Shown: piece by piece, positions 9,380 to 18,894 of the stretch | Numbering within the stretch: the stretch's first letter is position 1 | Layout: each line of letters opens with the position of its first letter | Source: Angomonas deanei | Taxonomy: Eukaryota; Euglenozoa; Kinetoplastea; Trypanosomatida; Trypanosomatidae | Length of the DNA stretch: 64,000 nucleotides | Assembly: GCA_903995115.1 (NCBI GenBank) | Contig: LR877156.1 | Location: 434,001-498,000 of the forward strand | Direction of reading: 5' to 3' | Notes under the pieces: generated by a model | What the model saw: only the letters and a program-made list of their open reading frames with translations | Database searches by the model: none | Told to the model about the DNA's origin: nothing | Translations under genes and position numbers: made by a program

Positions 9380-9720
9380 GTTTTGTGGTATTTTGTGTTT
9401 TTACTTTTGAACGTTTTCGAAAATAAGCTTTTGTACTTTTTTTTTTTTTTTTTTCTGAGAGTCTACGAGAAAAAAATAAACAAAAAGAATAGAGGTACGA
9501 TATCATGTGCTGGTTGATTACAATACCCACCTAGGTCAACATACACAAAAACTTTTCCAGTGAAGGTGGCTGGTTTAGTTTATCGTTAACAGTGAAAACA
9601 AGTACAATTACAATCCGTACAGCGTTGAACAAAGGAGGGATATCACTCCAACTGTGAAAATAACAATAGTATTTTTTCTTTCTATTTTGACGTAAATATG
9701 TTTTATTGGCCTGCCACGTG
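9380..9720. other. Spacer between HAD paralogue 1 and amastin-like gene
   Basis: 341 bp without a gene. It contains a plus-strand run of 18 T (9437-9454), i.e. a sense A tract, and an otherwise mixed AT-rich sequence. No RNA gene or repeat recognised. Confidence 0.45.
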
Positions 9721-10953
9721 TTAGATCAGGGAAGTGGGCATCACGAGGATGATCAACAATCCCAAGGCGTGCAATAACCAAGCGGTAATGTTAAGACCGA
9801 ATCCCGCGCCGTAGCTGGTCGTGCGCGGCGTGGTATCCTTGTCTACTTCACAGAAACGTCCGTGGTAAATGCTGGCCACACATGCCCAAGGGATGAGAAG
9901 GAAGAGCAAGTTGGCCATTCCTACGCCACCAATGACATAACGACTACGACCCGCCACCACCTTGGTGCCCTTCATCCACTTATCGGTGGACGCTAGACTG
10001 GCGACATCGCTCTGCGCCCGCTGCTGCTTCCGCTTCGACGGCTTCGTCCCCAGCCGGAACGGAAGACAGAAGATGATCAGCCAGCAGCATGTGAAGCAGA
10101 ACACCTGCACCACGAGACCAATAATGGTGAAGGCCGCCCCGGCCTGTAGTCGGGTCTTCATGCTCGTGCACGCCATGAGTTCCACCTCCTCGGTGTACAT
10201 ATTCTTATCGCAATCGGCCTTGTAGCCAAAGTAGGTGTAACAGCCGCGGTTGGGGAGGTCGATTTGGGAGATGGGAAGGGACACAATCGTGAAGAAGATG
10301 GTGACGGTGAGAATAATGAAATAAAGCACAATGCGAAGGTCGGCCGCGATAATGTAGGCGACGAACAGCTCCACGGCGTTCGGGGGCTCCACCTTCTTCT
10401 TTTTGAGCGTTTGCGACGGGTCGGTGTAGTAGTTCAACAGCTGGGCGTTAAAGCGAGGAAAGATGTAGCGCGAGAGGTCAAAGGAGCGGTCGTCCTCGCG
10501 TAAGATTTCGTTCAACAACAGGGGGTCCTTCTCGTCATTGTCGTAGTACTCCTGGACTGCCTTTCTAAACCCGGGCTCATCCTCCAGCAGACCGTCACCT
10601 TGGTTCTGGCCCTCCTGTGGGGAATACTCACGCATCTCCTCTTCGTGGTTTGGCTCATCCGCTTCACTGTGGGAGACACCGCTATCCTCGTCTTCTTCCT
10701 CATCGTCCCTCACTGGAACTGCCACTTCCTCCTCCTCCTCTTCCTCTTCCTGGTCTGTATGGTTGTCTACCACCTTGGGCTTCTCCGCGTTGTCAAATGC
10801 CTTCTTGTCCTCCTCCACAGGGGTGGGATCCACGTGACGGGAGGCTTGGGACTCTTCTCGGTGCCGCTGTGTGGGGACCATCACCTCCTCGGAGGCGCTA
10901 TCTTCGTAATCCTCGGAGGACACATCATCAAACACTTTTTTACGATCGGCCAT
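9721..10953 (-). CDS. Amastin-like 4-TM surface protein with long acidic N-terminal extension
   Basis: 410 residues. The C-terminal 215 residues form an amastin-like domain: four hydrophobic segments at about 205-230, 270-300, 335-360 and 385-408, with the signature CYTYFGYKADC (238-248) in the first extracellular loop. It fits the family consensus with Tyr at the fourth position where Leu or Phe is usual. Amastins are kinetoplastid plasma-membrane proteins of about 180-200 residues. The first 190 residues are extra: strongly acidic and probably disordered, with an eleven-residue E-rich run near 69-76 and a later EEEDEDSG. A KKKK cluster lies just before TM1, consistent with a cytosolic N-terminus. 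It is paired with a second, differently extended amastin-like gene at 11439-12548. Function of the extension is unknown. Confidence 0.85.
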   Translation of the reverse strand: MADRKKVFDDVSSEDYEDSASEEVMVPTQRHREESQASRHVDPTPVEEDKKAFDNAEKPKVVDNHTDQEEEEEEEEVAVPVRDDEEEDEDSGVSHSEADEPNHEEEMREYSPQEGQNQGDGLLEDEPGFRKAVQEYYDNDEKDPLLLNEILREDDRSFDLSRYIFPRFNAQLLNYYTDPSQTLKKKKVEPPNAVELFVAYIIAADLRIVLYFIILTVTIFFTIVSLPISQIDLPNRGCYTYFGYKADCDKNMYTEEVELMACTSMKTRLQAGAAFTIIGLVVQVFCFTCCWLIIFCLPFRLGTKPSKRKQQRAQSDVASLASTDKWMKGTKVVAGRSRYVIGGVGMANLLFLLIPWACVASIYHGRFCEVDKDTTPRTTSYGAGFGLNITAWLLHALGLLIILVMPTSLI

Positions 10954-11438
10954 CCGGTTTTTGTTGTTGTATTCCGAATTTTTTTTTTTTTTGCTTGTAT
11001 CCTATGTGGCTAGATACCTAGATTAAAAATGAGAACAAAGAGAAAAATTGACCGTTGATTTTTGTCTATTAAATCGTGAAAAGACCTGGTTCAGCAAATC
11101 TCACGAAAGACCGTAAAATCGTCCAACTGCGTTTTTTTCTTCTTTTTTGTTTCATTTAGTTACGTTTGTATGTGTGTGTGCAATTTGAATCACCAATACA
11201 GTATTTTTGTCTTTTCGTTTTTATTTTGTAGTATTTATCTGTTTATGTTTTTGTTATAGTTTTTTTTTTTTTTTTACAAATAAAGTACAGTTACACCGGA
11301 AAAAGGTAAATCAACCCAATTTCCTCAAATATAATTATATAAACGTTAACACTCGCACACACAAACATACACTCTAGTACAATGTTTTTCTGGGCACGCT
11401 TCACATCCCCATTTTTTATTTTATTTTTGTGTGTGGAT
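10954..11438. other. Spacer between the two amastin-like genes
   Basis: 485 bp, the longest spacer in the window. It is AT-rich with a plus-strand T run at 10979-10992 (25 nt upstream of the next ATG in sense) and another at 11260-11275. A short GT repeat lies near 11170-11180. No coding potential or RNA structure is evident. Confidence 0.45.
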
Positions 11439-12548
11439 TTAAATGAGAATACTGAACAGTACCACCATGATGAGCTCCAGGAGCCACGAGGTCAGCTGCA
11501 GACCGAAGCCTACGCCGTAGCTGGTATCACGCTTCTCTCCCGCAACGACGGCACCCTTGCCCAGGAGGATCTGAACACTGTGCGCTCTACTGGAGTACGT
11601 CCCTGCCATGATGGCCCAGCAAATGAGGCCGCACAGACAGCCACCAGACATGATTGCGACGGTGATCCACTTGATGAGTCCTACTGCAAACACGGGCTGG
11701 ACGTGGGCGCCACCCTCTCCCTCCCCCTCCTCCTTTGCCGTCAGCTCCGCCACGTCTTCGTTGGGGATGTCGTCGAGACGGGAGTAGTGCGACTTGCCTC
11801 CCTTGGACTTGGCCTGTGCGTGGTTCACGGCCTTTCGCTTGGCAATGCGGATCGCCCGTCGGAGGCGGCAGCACAGCAGCCAGGAGGCACCAATCAGCAG
11901 AACACCTAGAAGGATGGAAAAGATGGAAAACGCCGCAGCGGCGCGAAAGTTGTTCTTGGCGGTCTTGTCCGCAAAAAGGTCCGGTCGCGTGGTGTAGCTG
12001 GTGTTGTCGCACTCCTCCTTATAACCCCAGTAGGTGAAGCAGCCACCGCCGTTCACGTCAATCTGGGAGAGGACGCAGGCGAGGAGGACAAACAGGAAGT
12101 GAAAGAAGGAGAAGACTACCATGAAGTGAATACCCACCCGCTGCACGTCAGGCCCGCCGAAGGTGGACCGAGCCCCTACCAGCGCCCGCTGCACCGTACC
12201 GTCCATCACACTGACGATGTGCCCGACTTTTCCACGAGTCGGCTTCTCGTCGTCCTCTTCCTTCTTCCCCTTGGACTTCTTTCCTTTACCCTTTTTGCCA
12301 CCCTTTGCCTTCTTGTCGTCTCCCTTGTCGTCCTTCTTTTTGCCTATATTTAACAACAACAGCTTCTTCTTCTTTTTCGGAGGCACCGCCAGTTCCGGGG
12401 GTGTGACCTCCTCCTCAGCGCGCGCCGCGGGTACCTGATTGCCGGTGGCATTCCGGTCCTGCATCTCAGCCGGAGAGTTGGACTCCGTCTCGCTGTATTC
12501 CTCGTCAGTGGAGGTGGTGCTGTCGGTGTCGTCGGAAGATCGCGGCAT
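11439..12548 (-). CDS. Amastin-like 4-TM protein with lysine-rich N-terminal extension
   Basis: 369 residues. The amastin-like domain starts near residue 138, with the signature CFTYWGYKEEC at 170-180 and four membrane segments (about 140-165, 198-225, 285-315, 342-367). The 137-residue extension differs from its neighbour's: it begins Ser/Glu-rich and then carries a long Lys/Gly/Asp block (about 58-96, including KKKKKLLLL and GKGKKSKGKK). The domain lacks the extension in typical amastins, so this is a lineage feature shared by the pair. The basic block next to the membrane could bind acidic lipids or the subpellicular cytoskeleton (inference). It probably arose by tandem duplication with the gene at 9721-10953, followed by divergence. 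Confidence 0.85.
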   Translation of the reverse strand: MPRSSDDTDSTTSTDEEYSETESNSPAEMQDRNATGNQVPAARAEEEVTPPELAVPPKKKKKLLLLNIGKKKDDKGDDKKAKGGKKGKGKKSKGKKEEDDEKPTRGKVGHIVSVMDGTVQRALVGARSTFGGPDVQRVGIHFMVVFSFFHFLFVLLACVLSQIDVNGGGCFTYWGYKEECDNTSYTTRPDLFADKTAKNNFRAAAAFSIFSILLGVLLIGASWLLCCRLRRAIRIAKRKAVNHAQAKSKGGKSHYSRLDDIPNEDVAELTAKEEGEGEGGAHVQPVFAVGLIKWITVAIMSGGCLCGLICWAIMAGTYSSRAHSVQILLGKGAVVAGEKRDTSYGVGFGLQLTSWLLELIMVVLFSILI

Positions 12549-12868
12549 CGTGAATTTATTTTAAAATAGTTTTAATCTTTGGGGGTTCTGTCTCCCGCTG
12601 GTGAAATCTAGAGAACAATAGGAGAAAGAAAAGATAGAAGCGGTAAATATCAACATACTTTTTATTTTCCTTTTATAAAGGTGGAATGGCATTACAGTCA
12701 TTCCCAACCATTGTACACAACGGTAATTTTTTTTTTTTTTTTTGCTTAATATCTTTTGAGTGTATGTGCCCATACGGATGAAGAATATACATATATATGA
12801 ATTTATATTCAATCACCTTGTTAATATATTTTATAAACATAATACGATTAATTCAAAAAAACTCAGGT
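12549..12868. other. Spacer upstream of the second amastin-like gene
   Basis: 320 bp, AT-rich, with a plus-strand run of 17 T at 12727-12743 (sense A tract) and AT-rich sequence at 12760-12860 forming the presumed 3' untranslated region of the HAD gene. Nothing else recognised. Confidence 0.45.
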
Positions 12869-13921
12869 TCACAGCGAGAACAACTCGGAGAGAATGGTCG
12901 CCACGCCGTCTTCGTCGTTCGTCAACTTGGTCACCTGACAAGTGGCGTTGTCCTTCAGCTCCTCCTTCAGCCGGGGCTGCGCGTTGGCCATGAGGTATCC
13001 CATCCCAGCGACGGCGAGCATCTCCTTGTCGTTCATGCTGTCGCCAAAAGAGACCACCTCCGATAGTTTAATAGGGGCGTGTCCAGCCGGCGCACCGGAC
13101 TGAATGACATCAATCACTTCCTGAATGGCATTCGCCTTACTGATGCCTCCCTGCGTCACGTCCAGACAGTGGTTGGAAGAGAAGGCGACACTGACGCGGT
13201 CCCCGTACTTCTCGTTGAGCTCCCTCTCGAACTTGTGCAGCAGGTCGATGGAGTCGCAGCGCAGGCACAGCTTGCCCACCTTCTCCGTCGGGAACCAGTC
13301 GAACACACTTTGCGTCCCGAGGTTATTCTTGTGCTTGTACAGCTCCTTTTCCTGCGCGTTGAGGTCTTTGGTGACCTCCTCAGGGGACTGTCCGTCCTTG
13401 GGGTACGGCACAAAGAAGGGGCGGGCGCCAAACTTCTGTTCTAGCTCATTCCCGGGATAGTAGTTGGCGGTCATGAACCACACATCAGTGGTGTAGGCAG
13501 AGGTGTAGACCACCTCCTTGTCCCCCGGCTTGCTGTCCGCGCGCTTGGCGGTGTTGGGCACACAGTAGCGCCTGTAAATATCCGTCACAATGTCGTTGTC
13601 AATGTTGTGTTCTATGATCAACTTGCCGTTCGGGGTGTGCACGCGACCGCCATTGAAGGAGACGAGGTAGAAGAGGGTTTCCTTGGCGAGAGGGGAGGAT
13701 TCCAAGTTTTCCTCCTTCAAATAGTCCTGAATGTAGGCAATAAACTCGGTTCTAGTGTCTTCTACCGCCAAGCAGTGACGGCCGGTCGCAAACAAAAAGT
13801 GTACGCCGTGCTTGTACATGAGGTCACACAACACCTTTTTGGTCTTCTCGCTCATACGGTGCGCATCGTTTAATAAGGTGCCGTCCATATCGGAGGCAAT
13901 CAGACGATAGGATTTAGACAT
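12869..13921 (-). CDS. Cof-type HAD phosphatase, paralogue 2 of 9
   Basis: 350 residues. Motif I ASDMDGTLL (nucleophile D11, acid/base D13), motif II region VSFNGGRVH, motif IV SFGDSMNDKEML. The first 50 residues are nearly identical, also at DNA level, to the adjacent paralogue at 14100-15143, while the C2 cap is more diverged; together they form the youngest pair in the array. In motif II the usual SNGA is SFNGG, a change of two conserved small residues not shared by the sister copy. Substrate unknown; soluble and probably cytosolic. A 16-base sense A tract (13933-13948) lies 12 nt upstream of the ATG. Confidence 0.88.
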   Translation of the reverse strand: MSKSYRLIASDMDGTLLNDAHRMSEKTKKVLCDLMYKHGVHFLFATGRHCLAVEDTRTEFIAYIQDYLKEENLESSPLAKETLFYLVSFNGGRVHTPNGKLIIEHNIDNDIVTDIYRRYCVPNTAKRADSKPGDKEVVYTSAYTTDVWFMTANYYPGNELEQKFGARPFFVPYPKDGQSPEEVTKDLNAQEKELYKHKNNLGTQSVFDWFPTEKVGKLCLRCDSIDLLHKFERELNEKYGDRVSVAFSSNHCLDVTQGGISKANAIQEVIDVIQSGAPAGHAPIKLSEVVSFGDSMNDKEMLAVAGMGYLMANAQPRLKEELKDNATCQVTKLTNDEDGVATILSELFSL

Positions 13922-14099
13922 TATGTGTAGTCTTTTTTTTTTTTTTTTGTAAGGTAACTTAATAAAGCAGTATGATCTAACGGTGGAAAAAAAAAAAAAA
14001 GTGGAGAGAAGTTGTGTTTACAGGGCATGAACAGAGTTCACCAAGTTATATGAAGCATGATCAACGGAAGGCATTTTGATTTTTTTCATTTTACACCGT

Positions 14100-15143
14100 T
14101 TACTCCTCAGCATTAAACAACGCCAGTAGAGCATTGGCCACACCGTCCTCCTCGTTCGTTACCTCCGTCTCCCGGCAAGTGGGGTTATCCTTCAGCTCCT
14201 CCTTGAGCCGCGGCTGAGCGTTGGACATCAGGTATCCCACACCCGCCACCGCCAGCATCTCCTTGTCGTTCATACTATCCCCAAAGGCCACCACCTCCGA
14301 TAGTTGTATTGGATTCGTTTCCGCCGGGTTAATCAGCTCTAGCACTTCCCCAATTGCCGTCGCCTTGCTGACCCCACCTTTCATCACATCCAACGTGTTG
14401 CTGGAGGAGAAGGCCACACTCACCCTATCCTTATAGGTGTCCTTGATCTCTTCCTCGATGGTGCGGAGCAGATCCGCGGACGGACACCGAAAACAAAACT
14501 TACCGATTCCCTCCAATGGGAACCAGTCGAACACACTCTGTGTGTTAAGATCATTCTTGTGCTTGTACCATTCCTTTTCCTGCTCGTTGAGATCTTTTGT
14601 GAGCTCCTCCGGTGACTCCTGGTTGGTGGGATAGGGCACAAGAAAAGGTTTCATCCCAAATTTGCTGCGTATTTCCTCCTCCGTGTAGAACTCACTACTC
14701 ATGAACCACGCATCCGTGGTGTAGGCCGAGATGGAGATCATGTCCGTCTCCCCAGTATTGGGGACCGCTTTGCGTGTGGTGTGCGGTAGACCGTACTTCA
14801 TGTAAAGGTCTCGCACAATGTCGGCGTCGAGGTTGTGTTCACGAACCAATTTATTCTGTGAATTGTGTATACGCGCGCCGTTTGAGGAGACTAGAAAAAA
14901 CCCGACATTCTCGCCCTTGTGATGGGGCTGTTCCCTTTTCCCGTAGTCCTGTGTGTACGCGATGAAGTCATTTCTTGTTTTCTCCACGGCCAAGCAGTGA
15001 CGACCGGTCGCGAATAGAAAGCGCACCCCGTGTTTATACATGAGGTCGCACAACACCTTTTTGGTCTTCTCGCTCATGCGGTGCGCATCATTCAATAAGG
15101 TGCCATCCATATCGGAGGCAATCAGTCGATAGGATTTAGACAT
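14100..15143 (-). CDS. Cof-type HAD phosphatase, paralogue 3 of 9
   Basis: 347 residues. Motif I ASDMDGTLL (D11, D13), motif II VSSNGARIH, motif IV AFGDSMNDKEML, ending in the conserved EEDGVANAL segment that closes this subgroup. It is the sister of the gene at 12869-13921: the N-terminal third and the motif IV region (LAVAGVGYLMSNAQPRLKEE) are close to identical, while the middle cap differs. The cap carries WFMSSEFYTEEEI and LVPYPTNQESPEELTKDLNEQEKEWYKHKND, the latter also present in recognisable form in the sister. Start chosen at the ATG 11 codons before motif I, as in the sister. Confidence 0.88.
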   Translation of the reverse strand: MSKSYRLIASDMDGTLLNDAHRMSEKTKKVLCDLMYKHGVRFLFATGRHCLAVEKTRNDFIAYTQDYGKREQPHHKGENVGFFLVSSNGARIHNSQNKLVREHNLDADIVRDLYMKYGLPHTTRKAVPNTGETDMISISAYTTDAWFMSSEFYTEEEIRSKFGMKPFLVPYPTNQESPEELTKDLNEQEKEWYKHKNDLNTQSVFDWFPLEGIGKFCFRCPSADLLRTIEEEIKDTYKDRVSVAFSSSNTLDVMKGGVSKATAIGEVLELINPAETNPIQLSEVVAFGDSMNDKEMLAVAGVGYLMSNAQPRLKEELKDNPTCRETEVTNEEDGVANALLALFNAEE

Positions 15144-15376
15144 GGGTAACAGTCTTTTTATTTTGTTGACTAGACGTAAAAAATAAAGTTGTATTGAAAT
15201 GTGTTTCCGTCAGTTTATAAACAAAACAACAACACCAACCCATTATCAACAATATCGCAGAACGTTTTTCACTCAAACACGATACGATAAGCATTTTTTT
15301 TGTTTGTTTGTTTGTTTTTGTCTGCGTACGGCTGTACTTCACCGTACATACGCCGTTTTTTTTTGTTTGAACCATT

Positions 15377-16480
15377 TTATTTGGGTGCGTTGGACAGATC
15401 AATTCCAAAGATTTCCGCCAGCTTAGTGGCCACACCGTCCTCGTCGTTCGTACCGATCAACTCACACCCTTGCGCCTTTTTGGTGAAGGTACAGTAGTGC
15501 GCCCCCTCTGTTTTCATAATCTCTTCCTCATTCTTGCCGAGAAGAATGTGCTTCACCCGCTCATTCGCGTTGCCCATGACAAACCCTTTCGCGACAGACG
15601 TGAGCATCTCCAAGTCGTTCAAACCATCCCCGAAGGCGATGGTGTCGGCGAAGGTCAGCTGCAGCTCCTGGAGGATGTAGGCAATCGAAGAGGCCTTGCT
15701 CACCTTCCCTGGCAGGATATCCACGCAATACTCCGCCGACGGGGCCACCCGAACAGACCTGGATACCCCATGCGGCTGCGCGGAGGGATCCTCCTTGTCG
15801 GCCCCCACCGCCGCGTCATTCTGCTGAACAAAGACCCGAATTTGGTTCTCCACCTCCCGCACCTTCTTCTTGTCTTCGCTGAGGAAAAAGATCTCATTCA
15901 CATTTTCGGTGCTGAACTGTTCCACACTGTCCACCGTCCGGTAGGTGAACTTTGTGCTCTCGTAGATCAGCGCCTCCATCTCGGCAGGATGGCGGGCGAT
16001 CCACTCTTCCGTCGCGCGCTCCTCTGGTGCGGTACCGAGGTCACTGGGGTTGTGGTAGGTAGGAGAAGCCACCTCCTCCTTGGTGACGGTGCGATACACG
16101 TTCAAGTTCACTTCCGGCGTGACATCCACCAAGTGATACAGTGCCTTGCAGGTGTCGGGGTGGATCACTTGCTCGTACACCTTCTCGTTGTGTTCGTCGT
16201 AGATACAGGTGCCGTGAGTCGTGATGGAGAAACACCGGGGCCGCACCCCATCCGCGACCGGCAGCGCCTCACTCTTCGTTCCGAAAATATTCAAGTGCTT
16301 TTTTACGCGAAACACATCGGTAAACGGTCGTCCGGTGGCGAAAATGACGTGAACCCCTCGCTGGAGTAAACACTGCAGTACATACTTTGTCCTTTCGCTC
16401 ACCTCGTGGTGTGAGTTCAGCAGCGTGCCGTCCATGTCTAGGGCGACCAGCTTGTAGGGATTTTGAACTTTAGCGCTCAT
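15377..16480 (-). CDS. Cof-type HAD phosphatase, paralogue 4 of 9
   Basis: 367 residues, the longest copy. Motif I ALDMDGTLLNS, motif IV AFGDGLNDLEML. Motif II reads ITTHGTCIYD: the Asn-Gly-Ala seen in nearly all relatives is His-Gly-Thr. The cap carries extra inserts, among them an Ala/Glu-rich segment (TAPEERATEEWIARHPAEME) and a loop with DKEDPSAQPHG. Close to the C-terminus about 15 extra residues (EGAHYCTFTKKAQGCE) interrupt the segment between motif IV and the conserved GTNDEDGVA. The altered motif II and the inserts suggest a changed substrate. The main catalytic Asp pair is intact, so activity is still expected. Confidence 0.86.
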   Translation of the reverse strand: MSAKVQNPYKLVALDMDGTLLNSHHEVSERTKYVLQCLLQRGVHVIFATGRPFTDVFRVKKHLNIFGTKSEALPVADGVRPRCFSITTHGTCIYDEHNEKVYEQVIHPDTCKALYHLVDVTPEVNLNVYRTVTKEEVASPTYHNPSDLGTAPEERATEEWIARHPAEMEALIYESTKFTYRTVDSVEQFSTENVNEIFFLSEDKKKVREVENQIRVFVQQNDAAVGADKEDPSAQPHGVSRSVRVAPSAEYCVDILPGKVSKASSIAYILQELQLTFADTIAFGDGLNDLEMLTSVAKGFVMGNANERVKHILLGKNEEEIMKTEGAHYCTFTKKAQGCELIGTNDEDGVATKLAEIFGIDLSNAPK

Positions 16481-16635
16481 CTTTCACTTTTAACAAAAAA
16501 AATAGTTAGTGCTATGGGAGAGAAAGGCGGAAAATAATAATAATAATAATGATAAAAGGACAACGATTAGAAGGCACAACAACAATAATAGTGAAAATGG
16601 CAGCACAAAAATGTTACGTTGAACAGTGGTTCCCA

Positions 16636-17544
16636 TCAAGCGGAAGAAAAGAACAGTTTCTCCAACTCCTTCGCGACACCATCCTCATCGTTCGTACCGG
16701 TCGTCTTTGCCTTTGGGAGCCGCTTCGCCAATTCAGGGTTGGCATTGGCCATCACATACGCATGACCCGCCACCGCTAACATCTTCTCATCGTTCATCCC
16801 ATCCCCGAAAGCGGCCACCTCAGCCACGTTCAGCCCCAGACGACCACACACCTCGGTGACGGCCACGCCTTTATTGACGCCATGCGCCACTGCATCTAAA
16901 ATATTAGGATGGGAGAAGGTGAGGGTAAGCGCATCGGCCAACTCTTTCTGCAAATGGGTCTCCCACACGGCCAAATCGTCGTGCCCACCAGCAAAGAATA
17001 TCTCGTGCACATCCTCTAACGCATTGTGCGAGGGTAGATCGTACAGAGCGTCCTTCATCTCGGTGTACTGGAACAGTGGGTGGAAAGCCTCCTTGCTCGC
17101 CTCGATCCCTTCGTCCACCCACCAGTCAGGGCCTTGATAGACATTGGTGTTGAACTTGCGGCGCTTCAGCTGTATAAACCCCACAGCCTCCCGTGGACTG
17201 GTGAGAACAGACAGACCTTTGGCGTATTCCAGTATTTGGCGGACCACACTGGGTTTTAAATTGTGTCCAATCACCACGCGTGTGTTGTCGGTACGCACGC
17301 CACGTCCGTCGGGCAGCAGCTGATGCACCCTAGCCCCATTACTGGTGATAATGTAGTCTGGCTCTAGGCCACAGTCGGTAAGGGTAGGAAACACATCCGC
17401 ATAGGGACGACCCGTCGCGACCACAAAACAGACGTTGGTCTCTTTTTTCAGACGCTTGAGGACATTTAGGGTGTAGGCGCTAATACGGTGTTGATTGTTT
17501 AAGAGAGTTCCATCCAAATCAGAAATGATCGCTTTAATCGACAT
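16636..17544 (-). CDS. Cof-type HAD phosphatase, paralogue 5 of 9
   Basis: 302 residues from the ATG at 17544 (MSIKAIISDLDGTLLNN). The frame remains open for 55 more codons upstream, but that segment is spacer-like, Cys/Phe-rich and not shared by paralogues, so the internal ATG is preferred. Motif II ITSNGARVH, motif IV AFGDGMNDEKML. The first 65 residues are almost identical to those of the neighbour at 17713-18624 (for instance YADVFPTLTDCGLEPDY), whereas the caps differ. It has a small C2 cap with WWVDEGIEASKEAFHP. Substrate unknown. Confidence 0.87.
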   Translation of the reverse strand: MSIKAIISDLDGTLLNNQHRISAYTLNVLKRLKKETNVCFVVATGRPYADVFPTLTDCGLEPDYIITSNGARVHQLLPDGRGVRTDNTRVVIGHNLKPSVVRQILEYAKGLSVLTSPREAVGFIQLKRRKFNTNVYQGPDWWVDEGIEASKEAFHPLFQYTEMKDALYDLPSHNALEDVHEIFFAGGHDDLAVWETHLQKELADALTLTFSHPNILDAVAHGVNKGVAVTEVCGRLGLNVAEVAAFGDGMNDEKMLAVAGHAYVMANANPELAKRLPKAKTTGTNDEDGVAKELEKLFFSSA

Positions 17545-17712
17545 GAATACTTTTTTGTTTTGAAGTGCTATTGAAAGAGAGGGAAAAAGTTTCGCCATCA
17601 ACAAACACAACAAATAACCGTTTCTCGTGGCCCAATCATCCATAAACAAACAAACAAAACCTTTGATGGAACACCAAACGCAGAAAAAACAAACAAACAA
17701 TCCACCCATCCC

Positions 17713-18624
17713 TCAAAAGAACAATTTCTCCAGCTGCTTCGCCACCCCGTCTTCCTCGTTCGACGCAATCCCCGTAGCCTTTGGGACCGCCGCCACCAAG
17801 TCTGGGTTGGCGTTCGCCATGGTAAAGGAATAACCGGCGGTGGCGAGCATCTTCTCATCGTTCATCCCATCTCCGAAAGCGGCCACCTCAGACACGTTCA
17901 GTCCCAGACGCTCGCACACGTCCGTGATGGCTCTGCCCTTATTCACGGAGGCCAGCACACAGTCCACGATAAAGGGAATCGAAAACGTGGTGGTCACCTG
18001 CTGGCTGAACTGCGCATCCAACTGCGCCTTGAGGGGGTGTAAGTTGGAATTGTCCCCAAGAAAGTACAATTCGTGCACATTCTGCAAATCAGCCTCAGAA
18101 AGGGAATAGAACTTGCTGCCGATATCCTTGTACTGAAACTTGGGGTGGTAGGCGGCGGCCACTTCCGGGATCCCCATGTCCACCACCCAGTCCGCCTCTT
18201 GGTACATGTTCAAGGTGAACTTGCGGCCGTTGATGAGCTTGGGGATGCGGGGGTCGCACAGGTTCTCATTCTTGGAAAGTTCTACAGATTCTTCCTCAGA
18301 GGCCACGGAGAGTTCATTGGCGCGGTCGATGATCTGTTTGACCAAAGACGGTTCAATATCGTGCTTGACAATCATCTTGCGATTCCTGTCGTGAATGCGA
18401 GCACCATTACTGGTGATAATGTAGTCTGGCTCCAATCCACAGTCGGTGAGAGTTGGGAACACATCCGCGTAGGGACGGCCCGTCGCGACCACAAAGCAGA
18501 CGTCCGTCTCTTCCTTGAGACGCTTCAACACGTTAAGGGTGTACTCGCTGATCTTGTGATTTTCGTTCAGCAGCGTACCGTCAAGATCGGAAAAGACCGC
18601 TTTTATTTTTCCTTTGCCTGACAT
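17713..18624 (-). CDS. Cof-type HAD phosphatase, paralogue 6 of 9
   Basis: 303 residues. Motif I FSDLDGTLLNE, motif II ITSNGARIHD, motif IV AFGDGMNDEKML, terminal EEDGVAKQLEKLFF. Sister of paralogue 5, with which it shares long near-identical stretches before the cap and around motif IV (VCERLGLNVSEVAAFGDG). The cap contains an extra segment, ANELSVASEEESVELSKNEN, before the shared metal/substrate-proximal strands. Only 168 bp separate its stop from the start of paralogue 5. Confidence 0.88.
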   Translation of the reverse strand: MSGKGKIKAVFSDLDGTLLNENHKISEYTLNVLKRLKEETDVCFVVATGRPYADVFPTLTDCGLEPDYIITSNGARIHDRNRKMIVKHDIEPSLVKQIIDRANELSVASEEESVELSKNENLCDPRIPKLINGRKFTLNMYQEADWVVDMGIPEVAAAYHPKFQYKDIGSKFYSLSEADLQNVHELYFLGDNSNLHPLKAQLDAQFSQQVTTTFSIPFIVDCVLASVNKGRAITDVCERLGLNVSEVAAFGDGMNDEKMLATAGYSFTMANANPDLVAAVPKATGIASNEEDGVAKQLEKLFF

Positions 18625-18894
18625 TTTTCGGTTTATGAATAAGAATTAAAGTTTATCGTTTCGCTAATAGAATGACTTTTAGTGGGGGAGGGGAGAGTAG
18701 GAGGAGGATAGATGAATTTTTTTTTTTGTGCTCGGGATTTTCGGTATCCCAGCAGTGTTCTGTGCCCATCGCGTTACACTTCAAAAAGGGGGATAGTTAT
18801 AGTTATACAAACTCGATTCGACGAAACATAAAAAAAAAAAAAAGGATAACGATAGTAGGATAGTTTTATTATTGAATTAGAATAGCACACTCCT

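Noticed and set aside
11160-11190. Short GT-rich repeat
   Set aside because: Too short and imperfect to call a microsatellite of interest.
15470-16369. A 299-codon open frame on the plus strand opposite HAD paralogue 4
   Set aside because: It lies wholly opposite a well-supported gene, has a composition typical of antisense to HAD codons (His, Val, Leu, Arg-rich) and matches no family. No splice or start context supports it.
17545-17709. Upstream extension of HAD paralogue 5 (Cys/Phe-rich start)
   Set aside because: Family members begin at the equivalent of the ATG at 17544; the extension has no similarity to its paralogues.
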